NCBI RefSeq assembly: GCF_000455225.1
Contig: NZ_HF954532.1
Location: 142,844 to 206,843, forward strand
Source: Megasphaera massiliensis
Lineage (GTDB): Bacteria > Bacillota > Negativicutes > Veillonellales > Megasphaeraceae
DNA length: 64,000 nt
Reading direction: 5' to 3'
Position 1 is the first letter of the stretch, and each line of letters begins with the position of its first letter. Positions 16,113 through 26,724 of the stretch are shown here, one piece after another. Made by a program: the position numbers and the translations under genes. The notes under the pieces were generated by a model. The model saw only the letters and a list, made by a program, of their open reading frames with translations, made no database searches and had not been told where the DNA came from.

Positions 16113-18287
16113 ATGTCCGAAGAAGAATTGGAAAAGGAACATAAACACCACGATCACGACCATCATGAACATAAACATGATCATGACCACCATCACGACC
16201 ATCATCACGATCATGATCACCATCACGATCACGACCATCATCATGATCATGACCACCATCATGATCACGACCATCATCACGATCACGACCATGGTCATGA
16301 CTGTCTGGCCGACCATGTCCATCCCCACGATCACAACCATCCCCACGTTCACGGCGGTGTCAATGACTACATGAAGGCCGTTGCCGAATACCGCAAGACC
16401 TTTGCCTCCAAGCAGGATGTCCTGGACCATACGCCGGACCCGGCCGTACGAGAAATGCTGCTGCGCATGGAACAGATTGGCTGTGACACGACCTTTGACC
16501 GCTTCGACCAGCAAAAACCGCAGTGTACCTTCGGCCTTGCCGGCGTATGCTGTAAAAACTGCAATATGGGTCCCTGTAAGATTACGCCTAAGACTCCCCT
16601 CGGCGTCTGCGGTGCCGATGCCGACCTCATCGTATCACGCAATATCCTGCGCAGTGCCGCTGCCGGTGTAGCCCAGCACGGGGCGCATGCCCGTGAAGTC
16701 TTGCTGACCTTGAAATTCATCTCCGAAGGACGGTTGAACCTCCCCATTCTCGGCGTTGAAAAACTGCATCAAGTCTGCAAAGCCTTCGGCATTCCCGATG
16801 ACACAGACGACGTCAAAGCCTTGGCCGGCAAATTGGCCGACGTCCTCCTGGCCGACCTCTCCCGCCCGACACCGGATGACTATGAAACGATCAAAGCCAT
16901 GGCCCCGGCTGAACGGCAAAAAGTTTGGAACGACCTCGACATCATCCCCATCAGTGCTTACAATGAAGTCTTTGACGCCTATCACCGCACCGGCGTCGGT
17001 ACGGACGGAGACTGGCAGAGCATCATGAAACAGTTCCTGCGCTGCGGACTTGCTTTCTGCTTTACCGGCGTCGTCGCTGCCAACATCGCCACAGACGTCG
17101 TCTTCGGCATCGGCCATCGGGCTACTTCAAAAGTAAATATCGGCGCGCTGAAAAAAGGCTATGTCAACATCGCCGTTCACGGCCATCTTCCGACCTTGGT
17201 CAGTGAAATCGTCCGCATCGGCCGCACCCAGGAATTCATCGACCTGGCCAAGGCACACGGTGCCAAGGGCATCCAATTCTACGGCGTCTGCTGTTCCTGC
17301 CTGGCCGCCATGTACCGCTATGAAGGGGTCATCCCCCTGTCCAATGCCGTCGGGGCCGAACTCGTTCTCGGGACGGGTGCCCTCGACTTGTGGGTTGCCG
17401 ACGTACAGGATGTTTTCCCATCCATTATGGACGTCGCCCGCTGCTTCAAGACGACCGTCGTCACGACCAGTGATTCCGCACGCCTGCCCGGTGCCGAACA
17501 CTACGCCTACGACCATCACCATTCCAACATCGAAGATACGGAAAAATTAGCCAGAAAAATCGTCACCCGGGCCATCGAAAGCTTCGAAGCCCGCCGCGAC
17601 GTGCCGGTCTTCATTCCGTCTTACGAAGTCACGGCCGATGTCGGCTTCAATGCTGAAAACATTGCCGAAGAATTCAACGGGTTCGGCCCCTTTGCCGATG
17701 CCCTTAAGAGCGGGCAGATCAAAGGGATCGTCAACATCGTCGGCTGCAACAACCCCCGTGTCGTTTACGAACGGGCCGTCGTTGACGTGGCCGAAGAACT
17801 CCTGAAAAACAACATTCTCCTGTTCACCAACGGCTGTGCTTCCTTCCCGCTCTTGAAACTCGGTTTCTGCAGTAAAGACGGCGCCGTCAAAGCCGGTGAC
17901 TCCCTGCAGAAATTCCTCGGCGGCAAGCTGCCGCCCGTATGGCACATGGGTGAATGCGTCGACAACACCCGCGCATCCGTCGTCTTAGGCGGTATCGCCC
18001 AGGCTGCCGGCCATGACATCAAGGACATGCCTTACGGCTTTGCCAGCCCGGAATGGTCCAATGAAAAAGGCCTCGATGCCTCTTTGGCCTTCCGCCTGTT
18101 CGGCATCAACTCTTATCACTGCGTCGAACCGCCGGTCCAAGGTTCGACGAACGTCGAAAACTTCTTAAAGCGCGATACCAAAGAAACACTCGGTTCGGTC
18201 ATGACGGTCAACGTCGATCCCAAGGCACTGGCAAAACAGATTGTCGCCGACATCGAAGAAAAACGCCGCAAATTAGGCTGGGACTAA
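16113..18287 (+). CDS. cooS: CooS-type carbon monoxide dehydrogenase homologue with His-rich N-terminus and altered C-cluster
   Basis: A 724-residue homologue of the nickel CO dehydrogenase catalytic subunit. The first 80 or so residues are an extension with about 40 His alternating with Asp; family members are usually about 630-640 residues. The D- and B-cluster cysteines (KPQC at 138, then GVCCKNCNMGPCK and GVCGA) are present. Of the active-site ligands, I align His358 or His360 (VHGHLP), Cys394 (GVCCSC), Cys545 (VGCNN), Cys575 (TNGCAS) and Cys615 (HMGECVDN) with His261, Cys295, Cys446, Cys476 and Cys526 of the Carboxydothermus enzyme. The canonical VQC cysteine (Cys333) is Asp433 here. Such cysteine-lacking homologues include CooS-V of that organism, which carries an iron-sulfur-oxo cluster and does not turn over CO. 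No cooF, cooC or acs gene is nearby. Family is certain; CO activity is doubtful. Confidence 0.9.
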   Translation: MSEEELEKEHKHHDHDHHEHKHDHDHHHDHHHDHDHHHDHDHHHDHDHHHDHDHHHDHDHGHDCLADHVHPHDHNHPHVHGGVNDYMKAVAEYRKTFASKQDVLDHTPDPAVREMLLRMEQIGCDTTFDRFDQQKPQCTFGLAGVCCKNCNMGPCKITPKTPLGVCGADADLIVSRNILRSAAAGVAQHGAHAREVLLTLKFISEGRLNLPILGVEKLHQVCKAFGIPDDTDDVKALAGKLADVLLADLSRPTPDDYETIKAMAPAERQKVWNDLDIIPISAYNEVFDAYHRTGVGTDGDWQSIMKQFLRCGLAFCFTGVVAANIATDVVFGIGHRATSKVNIGALKKGYVNIAVHGHLPTLVSEIVRIGRTQEFIDLAKAHGAKGIQFYGVCCSCLAAMYRYEGVIPLSNAVGAELVLGTGALDLWVADVQDVFPSIMDVARCFKTTVVTTSDSARLPGAEHYAYDHHHSNIEDTEKLARKIVTRAIESFEARRDVPVFIPSYEVTADVGFNAENIAEEFNGFGPFADALKSGQIKGIVNIVGCNNPRVVYERAVVDVAEELLKNNILLFTNGCASFPLLKLGFCSKDGAVKAGDSLQKFLGGKLPPVWHMGECVDNTRASVVLGGIAQAAGHDIKDMPYGFASPEWSNEKGLDASLAFRLFGINSYHCVEPPVQGSTNVENFLKRDTKETLGSVMTVNVDPKALAKQIVADIEEKRRKLGWD
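16137..16302 (+). repeat. In-frame tandem repeats encoding (HHHDHD)n
   Basis: Degenerate 18-base units (CATCACGATCACGACCAT-like) repeat within the 5' end of cooS. Units differ by synonymous CAT/CAC and GAT/GAC changes, so the protein repeat is kept while the DNA has drifted. Confidence 0.8.
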
Positions 18288-18322
18288 TCCCTTTCTGTCG
18301 CTATTAATGATTTATATATGTA

Positions 18323-18357
18323 AAACGCCCGCCAAGGAAATTCCTTGGCGGGCGTTT
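18323..18357. terminator. Bidirectional terminator between cooS and the glycerol locus
   Basis: AAACGCCCGCCAAGGAA pairs perfectly with TTCCTTGGCGGGCGTTT around a single-base loop. It serves cooS and the convergent DUF1667 gene. Confidence 0.75.
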
Positions 18358-18401
18358 GTCGTATATACAGAGAGAGGATATTTTGATGTTGTTTTATACG
18401 C

Positions 18402-18764
18402 TTACATATCGCGGCTGGCTACGATATCGACGCCGAGGCCTAAGATATCTTTGACGATGACATCGCCCGTCTTTACCGGAGCTTTGACGTGAACATCGCG
18501 CAGAGCCAGGGCACAGTCGAGGATTTTCCCCTTGGGCAGGGTCGTCTTGGATACGACCGGTAAGAGCGGCAGTTCGCCGCCTTCAATGCTGACCGTCGAC
18601 GTCAGCATGCGCTGGGGATCCGTCAATTCCTGGTGGGCATACGTTTCGCCGCGAGGACAGGTGTTGCCGGTGACGTTCGTCACTTTACCGTCTTCCAGGG
18701 TAACCGTAAGCAAGCAGCCCATAGGGCAGTTGATGCAGTTTAATTGTTTCGTTTCTACGCTCAT
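18402..18764 (-). CDS. DUF1667 cysteine-rich protein of the glycerol-3-phosphate oxidation operon
   Basis: A 120-residue DUF1667 protein. The N-terminus has CINCPMGCLLTV and then CPRG near residue 36, four cysteines likely holding an iron-sulfur cluster; the rest is a small compact domain (KTTLPKGKILDCALALRDVHVKAPVKTGD). In anaerobic Firmicutes it commonly follows a GlpA-like dehydrogenase and an FAD/NAD oxidoreductase, as here, which suggests an electron-transfer subunit in place of GlpC. It starts one base after the upstream stop. Function is inferred from neighbours. Confidence 0.8.
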   Translation of the reverse strand: MSVETKQLNCINCPMGCLLTVTLEDGKVTNVTGNTCPRGETYAHQELTDPQRMLTSTVSIEGGELPLLPVVSKTTLPKGKILDCALALRDVHVKAPVKTGDVIVKDILGLGVDIVASRDM

Positions 18765-18765
18765 A

Positions 18766-20034
18766 TTATGCTTCCTCCTTTACGGAAACAGTCCAATCCG
18801 CATGATGACCTTTCGCCTTGGCAGCCGGTACGTTGACGGCAATCATTTCACTCGGTTTGGCAACGGGGAGGACTTTCGTCAGCAGCGTATCGTCACCGCT
18901 TTTCACGGTAAGGCGAACTTTTTTCATCGGTTTGCGGACACGCATGAAGAGTCGAATCGTTTCCCCTTCAGCCGTAGCGCGGACATGCTGGGGAACGCAG
19001 GTTCTGACTTCGTCCACGGCTTCAACGGCGATGTCGGCAATATCTTCCGGAAGCTGTTCCTGAGCCTTCAGGGCGGCATACTTACCGGCGATTTCCGCTT
19101 CTTCCGATACGAAGTCGACTAAGTCGTGGACGTGGACGACATTGCCGGCTGCAAAGATGCCGGGGATGCTCGTTTCACGATGCTGGTCGACGATCGGTCC
19201 GTTGGTCAAGGGATGCATAGCGATGCCGAGGCCGCGGGACAATTCATTTTCCGGAATGAGGCCGACGGACAACAGCAGGGTATCGCAGTCGATATCGAAT
19301 TCCGTACCCGGAATCGGTTTCATATGATCGTCGACTTTGGCTGCCGTAATACCGCTGACCCGATCTTTCCCGTGAATAGCCGTAATCGTATGCGACAGAT
19401 ACAGGGGAATATCATAGTCATAGAGGCATTGAACCATGTTTCGAGTAAGACCGTTGGAGAAGGGGCAGATTTCCAAAACGGCCTGCACTTTACATCCTTC
19501 CAAGGTCATACGACGAGCCATGATCAAGCCGATATCACCGCTGCCGAGGATGACGATTTTTTTGCCCGGCAAGTAGCCTTCCATATTGACCATACGCTGG
19601 GCAGCACCGGCGGTGAAAACGCCGGCCGGACGATAGCCCGGGATGCGGATAGCACCGCGCGTCCGTTCACGGCAGCCCATAGTAAGGATGATGGTCTTGC
19701 CCTTTACTTTCATCAGGCCGTGTTCCGGGCTGACGGCGGTAACGGTTTTATCCTGACCGATGTTTAAGACCATCGTATCGACGAGGATTTTGATTTCCGG
19801 TTTATCTTTGACCAAATCATAACAGCGCTGGGCATACCCGGGACCGGTCAATTCTTCTTTAAAATGATGGAGACCGAAGCCATTGTGAATACACTGCTGA
19901 AGGATGCCGCCGGCTTCACGGTCACGTTCGAGAACGAGGATTTCTTTCGCGCCGTTCTGCCAGGCGCTATATGCAGCAGACAGGCCTGCCGGGCCGCCGC
20001 CAACGATGATAATATCATAAAGTTGTTCACCCAT
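18766..20034 (-). CDS. NAD(P)/FAD-dependent oxidoreductase of the glycerol-3-phosphate operon
   Basis: A 422-residue pyridine-nucleotide-disulfide-type flavoprotein. The N-terminal FAD site is DIIIVGGGPAGLSAAYSAW and the central NAD site KIVILGSGDIGLIMARRM is near residue 158; CDTLLLSVGLIPENEL and GIFAAGNVVHVHDLVD complete the FAD fold. The ATG overlaps the stop of the GlpA-like gene (TAATG), indicating coupled translation. It probably passes electrons from the GlpA-like subunit to NAD or another carrier in place of GlpB. Acceptor unknown. Confidence 0.8.
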   Translation of the reverse strand: MGEQLYDIIIVGGGPAGLSAAYSAWQNGAKEILVLERDREAGGILQQCIHNGFGLHHFKEELTGPGYAQRCYDLVKDKPEIKILVDTMVLNIGQDKTVTAVSPEHGLMKVKGKTIILTMGCRERTRGAIRIPGYRPAGVFTAGAAQRMVNMEGYLPGKKIVILGSGDIGLIMARRMTLEGCKVQAVLEICPFSNGLTRNMVQCLYDYDIPLYLSHTITAIHGKDRVSGITAAKVDDHMKPIPGTEFDIDCDTLLLSVGLIPENELSRGLGIAMHPLTNGPIVDQHRETSIPGIFAAGNVVHVHDLVDFVSEEAEIAGKYAALKAQEQLPEDIADIAVEAVDEVRTCVPQHVRATAEGETIRLFMRVRKPMKKVRLTVKSGDDTLLTKVLPVAKPSEMIAVNVPAAKAKGHHADWTVSVKEEA

Positions 20035-21500
20035 TATGCCTTACCTCCGCTTTCTTTATTATAGAACATATAAGAATTACGCATTTCTTTCCGGACTTCC
20101 GTAACCGGGATGTTCAATTCACGGGCCAAAATCTGAGTTACACGAGGTCCGCAGAAACCGCCTTGGCAGCGGCCCATGCCGGCACGAGTACGGCGTTTGA
20201 CACCGTCCACAGTGCGGGCCCCGACCGGACGATGGATGGCATCGACGATTTCGCCTTCCGTAATCGTTTCACAGCGACAGATGACGCGGCCGTAACGAGG
20301 ATCTTTAGCGATAAGGGCTTTTTGGTCCGCATCGAGCATCATGCGGAAGCAGGGCTGGACCGGACGGCCTTTTTTATAATCGGACTTCGCCGAAGCACCC
20401 GTTTCAGATACGATGAGGTCCACCAGCTTTTTGGCAATGGCCGGCGCCGACGTAAGGCCCGGCGACTGGATGCCGGCAGCATGGAGCAGTCCCGTCGTCT
20501 TTTCCGAAGGTCCGACGATAAAGTCACCCGTATTGGAAACGGCGCGGACACCGGAAAATTCGGTAATCGTAGCACCGACCGGGATATTGGGGACTAAGCG
20601 GCGGGCTTTGTCCAGAATTTCGTCCATGCCGGGAATGGTAACGGCTGTATCATCCTTGTCATCTTCCGGCAGATCCTGGGCGTTAGGCCCTACGAATACG
20701 TTGCCGTGCGTCGTAGCACAGACCAGGATGCCCTTGCCCATCTTAGTCGGCGTCGGGAAAATAGGCGAATAAACCAAATCTTTCTGAGCCGTCTTGTCGA
20801 AGAGAATATATTCGCCGCGACGCGGTTTAATCGTAAAGCTGTCGTCACCGGCCAGACGGCTGATATCGTCGGCATGAACGCCGGCAGCATTGATGACGTA
20901 CTTCGTTTCAATCGTGCCTTTATCCGTTTCAACGGCCTTTACGGCACCGTTTTCTACGACGATGTCCGTAACCTTACAGTCACGGATGACTTCGGCACCG
21001 TTGATGACGGCATTTTCCGCAAAGGCCAACGCCAAGCCGAAGGGCCAGCAGATGCCGGCTGTCGGGGCAAAGAGAGCCGCTTTGATGTCTTTACTGACAT
21101 TCGGTTCTTCTTCGCGCATTTCATCGCCGCTGACGATTTTCAAACCGGGAACGCCGTTAGCCTGGCCCCGGGCGAGGAGTTCTTTAAGGACTTCCATCTG
21201 TTCATCGTCGAGAGCTGCTACATATGACCCGGACCAACGAATTTCCAAATCTAATTCATCCTTTAATTCATGGTACATCGCATTGCCTTCAACATTCATC
21301 AAAGCTTTCATGCTGCCCGTAGGAGCATCGAACCCTGCGTGAAGAATGGCACTATTGCCTTTTGTCGTACCGGCTGCTAATTCCGGTTCCTGTTCAACCA
21401 GAACGGCGCGAAGATTATACTTGGATAATTCGTGCAAAATGGCTGTGCCGGTAATACCGCCGCCGATTACGACGACATCTGCTTGTTTTGTCATATTCAC
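20034..21500 (-). CDS. GlpA-like anaerobic glycerol-3-phosphate dehydrogenase with BFD-type [2Fe-2S] domain
   Basis: A 488-residue FAD-dependent oxidoreductase of the DAO/GlpA family, expected to oxidise glycerol-3-phosphate to dihydroxyacetone phosphate. The FAD motif DVVVIGGGITGTAILHELSK is at the N-terminus, followed by GTTKGNSAILHAGFD. The C-terminal domain is BFD-like, with cysteines in ICRCETITEGEIVDAI and GRCQGGFCGPRV (about residues 400-450). First gene of an operon with the FAD/NAD oxidoreductase and DUF1667 protein. glpF and glpK lie upstream on the same strand behind their own promoter and terminator. Confidence 0.85.
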   Translation of the reverse strand: MNMTKQADVVVIGGGITGTAILHELSKYNLRAVLVEQEPELAAGTTKGNSAILHAGFDAPTGSMKALMNVEGNAMYHELKDELDLEIRWSGSYVAALDDEQMEVLKELLARGQANGVPGLKIVSGDEMREEEPNVSKDIKAALFAPTAGICWPFGLALAFAENAVINGAEVIRDCKVTDIVVENGAVKAVETDKGTIETKYVINAAGVHADDISRLAGDDSFTIKPRRGEYILFDKTAQKDLVYSPIFPTPTKMGKGILVCATTHGNVFVGPNAQDLPEDDKDDTAVTIPGMDEILDKARRLVPNIPVGATITEFSGVRAVSNTGDFIVGPSEKTTGLLHAAGIQSPGLTSAPAIAKKLVDLIVSETGASAKSDYKKGRPVQPCFRMMLDADQKALIAKDPRYGRVICRCETITEGEIVDAIHRPVGARTVDGVKRRTRAGMGRCQGGFCGPRVTQILARELNIPVTEVRKEMRNSYMFYNKESGGKA

Positions 21501-21547
21501 AACCTCTTTCTCTGTAAATGCCTTGGAGTACTATCTTTGATGCCCTT

Positions 21548-21576
21548 ATTATATAAGTTCGTGAAAATAATTGCAA
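21548..21576 (-). promoter_or_regulatory. Promoter of the GlpA-like operon
   Basis: On the minus strand TTGCAA (21571-21576), 17-base spacer, TATAAT (21548-21553), about 50 bases before the GlpA-like start. Confidence 0.7.
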
Positions 21577-21702
21577 GTCTATTTTTACATTTTTTCAATT
21601 TAGGGTGATGCTAATTTATCATAGTCAAAAAATAAGCTATGATATATACATTTCTCCTGTTTGAAATTAAGTTCATTTCTATAAGAAATTTTGTAAATTT
21701 CT

Positions 21703-21734
21703 AAAATTATAGGGACCCGTACCGAGTCCCTATA
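21703..21734 (-). terminator. Terminator of glpK-glpF
   Basis: TATAGGGAC (21708-21716) pairs with GTCCCTATA (21726-21734), with a T-rich tail on the minus strand, 21 bases after the glpF stop. Confidence 0.7.
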
Positions 21735-21755
21735 ACCGAAATAACCATCATGAAA

Positions 21756-22487
21756 TTAGAATACGTTCAGTGCTGCAGCGACGACGTAGGCAGCGAAGGC
21801 ACCGACCATCGGAGCGACGACAGGAACCCAGGCATACCCCCAATCGGAACCGCCCTTACCGGCAATCGGCAGGATAGCGTGAGCCAGACGAGGACCGAGA
21901 TCACGGGCGGGATTCATGGCATACCCTGTAGGACCGCCAAGGCTCATACCCAAAGCCCAGATGAGTACACCTACGATATAGGGCCCGAGGCCGGCAGGAA
22001 TCTTGCCGACAGCCGGGGAAAAAATCATCCAAATGACGAACATCAAGAAGAAGGACGCGATAAATTCGCAAAGGAAGTTGGCCGGATAGTTGCGGATAGC
22101 CGGGGCCGTACAGAAAATGCCGAGCTTCGCAGCCTTGTCTTCCGTTTCAGCCCAATGGGGCAAGTAAGCGAGCCAAACGATAGCCGCACCGAGGCTGCCG
22201 CCCAGAATCTGAACGATAGAGGTAACAATAAACTGCGGTACCGAATAGAGGCCGATCATGGTTTTCCCTAAGGTGACGGCAGGATTCAGGTCACCCTGCG
22301 GTGCTCCCAAGGTCGTCGCCGTAAAGACGCCGAGCATTACGGCAAAGCCCCATGCCGTCGTAATACAGATCCAGCCGCCGCCCTGGCCTTTCGATTTTGC
22401 CAAGGTATTGCAGGCACAGACACCGCCCCCGAAGACGATGAGGACCATCGTTCCGATGAATTCACCAAGTAAGTTATCGTATATCAT
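21756..22487 (-). CDS. glpF: Glycerol uptake facilitator (aquaglyceroporin)
   Basis: A 243-residue MIP-family channel for passive glycerol entry across the inner membrane. Both pore motifs are present: DLNPAVTLGK (about residue 67) and AMNPARDLGPRL (about 190), with six hydrophobic segments. The Arg after the second NPA and its neighbouring Asp are typical of glycerol facilitators. It lies 17 bases after glpK and ends at a terminator. Confidence 0.92.
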   Translation of the reverse strand: MIYDNLLGEFIGTMVLIVFGGGVCACNTLAKSKGQGGGWICITTAWGFAVMLGVFTATTLGAPQGDLNPAVTLGKTMIGLYSVPQFIVTSIVQILGGSLGAAIVWLAYLPHWAETEDKAAKLGIFCTAPAIRNYPANFLCEFIASFFLMFVIWMIFSPAVGKIPAGLGPYIVGVLIWALGMSLGGPTGYAMNPARDLGPRLAHAILPIAGKGGSDWGYAWVPVVAPMVGAFAAYVVAAALNVF

Positions 22488-22504
22488 AGCTATGCACCTC
22501 TCTG

Positions 22505-24202
<1,698 letters not shown>

Positions 24203-24318
24203 TTATTCTACCCTTTTACCTTGCAAAAGGGCCGCTAAAAATGCGATAATAAAGAGAACCTTATTGTACGACTTCTGTTTTGACAACCGTGTTTTTAGAA
24301 GCACCATATTGAGGATGA

Positions 24319-25263
24319 ATGCCTATGCAGCACGATAAGAATAAACTGGCCATCAGTGCCGCCAAATTATACTATCAGTCCAATTTCAGCCAAGCTGATA
24401 TCGCTAAGGAAATGAAATTGTCCCGCCCGTCGGTTTCGAGGCTCCTGCAGTATGCCAAAGACAAAGGCTTTGTACGAATCGAAATCTTCGACCCCATCGA
24501 AGACCAGAGCCAGTTGGCTCAAAAGGTAGCTGCAGCCTACGGCCTGCGCGATGTCTGCATCGCCAACGCTCCCATTGAAGATGAAGAAGAAATAAAAAAA
24601 TACATCGGCCAGCGCAGCGCCGCCTATGTCAATGACATCATTCAAGACGGCGATATCATTGGCGTCGGCTGGGGGACAACGCTGAACAACCTGTCCCATC
24701 AACTCATTCCTCACCCCTTAAAGGGCGCCCAAATCGTCCAGCTCGAAGGGGGCATCACCTTATCGACCAGCGAAACCTATGCCAATGAAATCCTGGGGAA
24801 ATTCGCCAGCAATTACAGTACCATTGCCCAATATCTCCCCCTCCCGGTCTTATTTGATTCTAAGGAAGTCAAGGAAATGGTCTACCGCGACCGCCATATC
24901 AAACGCGTCCTCGAGCTCGGCCGCAATGCCAACATCGCCATCTTCAGCGTCGGTACCGTCCGCGACACCGCCCTTTTCTTCCGCCTGGGCTATGCCGATT
25001 CACAAGAAAAGAACTATCTAAAAACCCACGCTGTCGGTGACATTTGTTCCCGCTTCTTCGACAAGGACGGAAACATTTCCAGCCAGGAATTGAATGACCG
25101 CACCGTCGGAATCGACCTGGATGACCTGCGTCATAAAGAATACAGCATCTTACTTTCCGGCGGCGATGGAAAAATAGCCAGTATCCGAGCAGCCTTAAAA
25201 GGCGGCTATGCCAACGTCCTCATTACGGACCAGTTCACCGCAAAAAAATTATTATCAGAATAA
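24319..25263 (+). CDS. SorC-family sugar-binding transcriptional regulator
   Basis: A 314-residue regulator. The N-terminal helix-turn-helix is in NFSQADIAKEMKLSRPSVSRLLQYAKDKG (shown in part: QADIAKEMKLSRPSVSRLL). The C-terminal SorC effector domain has GVGWGTTLNNL near residue 115, IVQLEGG and LLSGGDGKIASIRAALKG, and resembles sugar-phosphate isomerases. It is divergent from glpK, so a role in glycerol control with a phosphorylated effector is likely but inferred. GAGG sits four bases before this ATG and ten before a second in-frame ATG at 24325, so either may be the true start. Confidence 0.85.
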   Translation: MPMQHDKNKLAISAAKLYYQSNFSQADIAKEMKLSRPSVSRLLQYAKDKGFVRIEIFDPIEDQSQLAQKVAAAYGLRDVCIANAPIEDEEEIKKYIGQRSAAYVNDIIQDGDIIGVGWGTTLNNLSHQLIPHPLKGAQIVQLEGGITLSTSETYANEILGKFASNYSTIAQYLPLPVLFDSKEVKEMVYRDRHIKRVLELGRNANIAIFSVGTVRDTALFFRLGYADSQEKNYLKTHAVGDICSRFFDKDGNISSQELNDRTVGIDLDDLRHKEYSILLSGGDGKIASIRAALKGGYANVLITDQFTAKKLLSE

Positions 25264-25266
25264 AAG

Positions 25267-25297
25267 AACGCCCTGCCGTACTACGGCAGGGCGTTTT
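25267..25297. terminator. Bidirectional terminator
   Basis: AACGCCCTGCCGTA pairs with TACGGCAGGGCGTT, followed by TTTTG. It sits between the convergent SorC-family gene and the SGNH hydrolase operon. Confidence 0.8.
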
Positions 25298-25320
25298 GTC
25301 ATAAGTAAGAGCTCATCAGC

Positions 25321-26724
25321 CTATTCCCAAGCACTGTCAGGAAGGGCTGTAATATCATCCCAAGCATTGTTAATGGCTCGGGCCATCAGTTCTTTTCCCG
25401 GCGGATCCAGATGAAGTCCGTCTAAGGCCAGCTCGGTCTTGAGTTCGCCGTCTTCATCGGCCATTCCGGGTACGATATCGATGTGAACCTGAGTATCGAT
25501 ATAATCGTTGACCTCGGCAATGGACCGCCGCCAATCGTCGGTCGTATCCTGGTCGAAGGCGGCCTTGATATTTTCCGGGTTGAGAGGCGGAATCGTCAGG
25601 AATACCGGTTTTATTCCGTTCTCCAGGGCTTGTTTTTTAATCGACCGGAGATCGCCGATGACTTCCCACGACGGGACACCGGCCCGCAGACTGTTCGAGC
25701 CGACGAGAACCAGTACGTACGACGGCTTGAATGGCAGGACATCTTTTTCAAAGCGCTCGGCAGCCATGGCACTCGTATCGCCGCTTTGAGATAAATTAAT
25801 GGTCGGAAAATTCAAGTACGAAGCGTAGCTGAATTCCCAATCCGTCGGCGAATAGGAAACGCTGCCGCCGCCGTGGCTGATACTGTCGCCGAAAATGGCG
25901 ACTTCACCGGCTTCGGTCTTGGGACTCAACTCGAAAGGCACGGCATCAGAATAGCCGCCGATGGCCTTCCCATCTTCATCCAAGGCCCGAACGCGCCAAT
26001 AAAAAGTCTTATCGCCCCAGCGAGCCTTTTGGTCATACTGCTGGGAAAACTCCGGATGGTAGACATCGATGCGGTGGATGGAAGGCCTCGTTCCGTTGGG
26101 ATTTTCCGGAGCCCCGTCGAGGACTTCTACTTCATAGGACTTGGCACCGGGGACGGCAATCCAATCATACACCGGATAGAGCAGCCATTGACCGGGACCT
26201 TGATTAAAAAAAGACAAGGGTATCGGCTTTTCCCTCACCGATTTAAAAATATCGACATAGGTTTCTTCAATATCAGAAAATTCACTGACCGGGCGTCCTT
26301 TGAGGTCAAGACCGCGTACCCGCCAGTAAAAGACAGGACCAAAGAAGGTATCGGGCAGCTTCAATTCTAATCCCGTCGTATAGGCCCGCTGATCCTCCAT
26401 GAACGGCTCATAGGCCGTCGCTCCCGCATCGGAATCACCGTCTTTTTTCAAGATCTGTACATCGTACATCACGGCACCGTCAACGCGGCTCCAGCGAAGG
26501 ATCGGATGACCGGCGGCCGGATCCGACTGCGGATAGTGCAGGGTAACTCGGGGCTTTTCCTGAAGGACCGGCAGCTCTTCATTATCGGTCATGGCTCTCT
26601 GCCGAGCTTGTTCCAAAATCATATCCACTCCCCGGGAATGCATCGATTGACGAGCTCCGGCAAAGATACCGACACCCAGAGTCAAGGCCATGAGGGCCAC
26701 GACGCAGGCAATCTGCTTATGCAT
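25321..26724 (-). CDS. Exported SGNH/GDSL-family hydrolase with fibronectin-III-like repeats
   Basis: A 467-residue protein. It has an N-terminal signal or anchor segment (IACVVALMALTLGVGIFAGA), then two fibronectin-III-like domains (roughly 58-150 and 165-285, each with a PVFYWRVRGLD- or TFYWRVRALD-like strand). The C-terminal SGNH hydrolase domain has FGDSISHGGG with the catalytic Ser near residue 294, VLVGSNSLRAG (block III) and DGLHLDPPG with the catalytic His. Probably acts on an ester or acetyl group in the envelope; substrate unknown. The first eight bases overlap the M48 protease gene, so it is translationally coupled to it. Last gene of the ppiB operon. Confidence 0.8.
   Translation of the reverse strand: MHKQIACVVALMALTLGVGIFAGARQSMHSRGVDMILEQARQRAMTDNEELPVLQEKPRVTLHYPQSDPAAGHPILRWSRVDGAVMYDVQILKKDGDSDAGATAYEPFMEDQRAYTTGLELKLPDTFFGPVFYWRVRGLDLKGRPVSEFSDIEETYVDIFKSVREKPIPLSFFNQGPGQWLLYPVYDWIAVPGAKSYEVEVLDGAPENPNGTRPSIHRIDVYHPEFSQQYDQKARWGDKTFYWRVRALDEDGKAIGGYSDAVPFELSPKTEAGEVAIFGDSISHGGGSVSYSPTDWEFSYASYLNFPTINLSQSGDTSAMAAERFEKDVLPFKPSYVLVLVGSNSLRAGVPSWEVIGDLRSIKKQALENGIKPVFLTIPPLNPENIKAAFDQDTTDDWRRSIAEVNDYIDTQVHIDIVPGMADEDGELKTELALDGLHLDPPGKELMARAINNAWDDITALPDSAWE

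Noticed and set aside
16137-16302. Possible CRISPR-like short repeats
   Set aside because: The repeats are contiguous, without spacers, in frame with cooS and drift by synonymous changes.
16077-16514. Minus-strand frame rich in Met and Val opposite the cooS His tract
   Set aside because: It is the mirror of the CAT/GAT repeats (ATG, ATC, GTG), not a membrane peptide gene.
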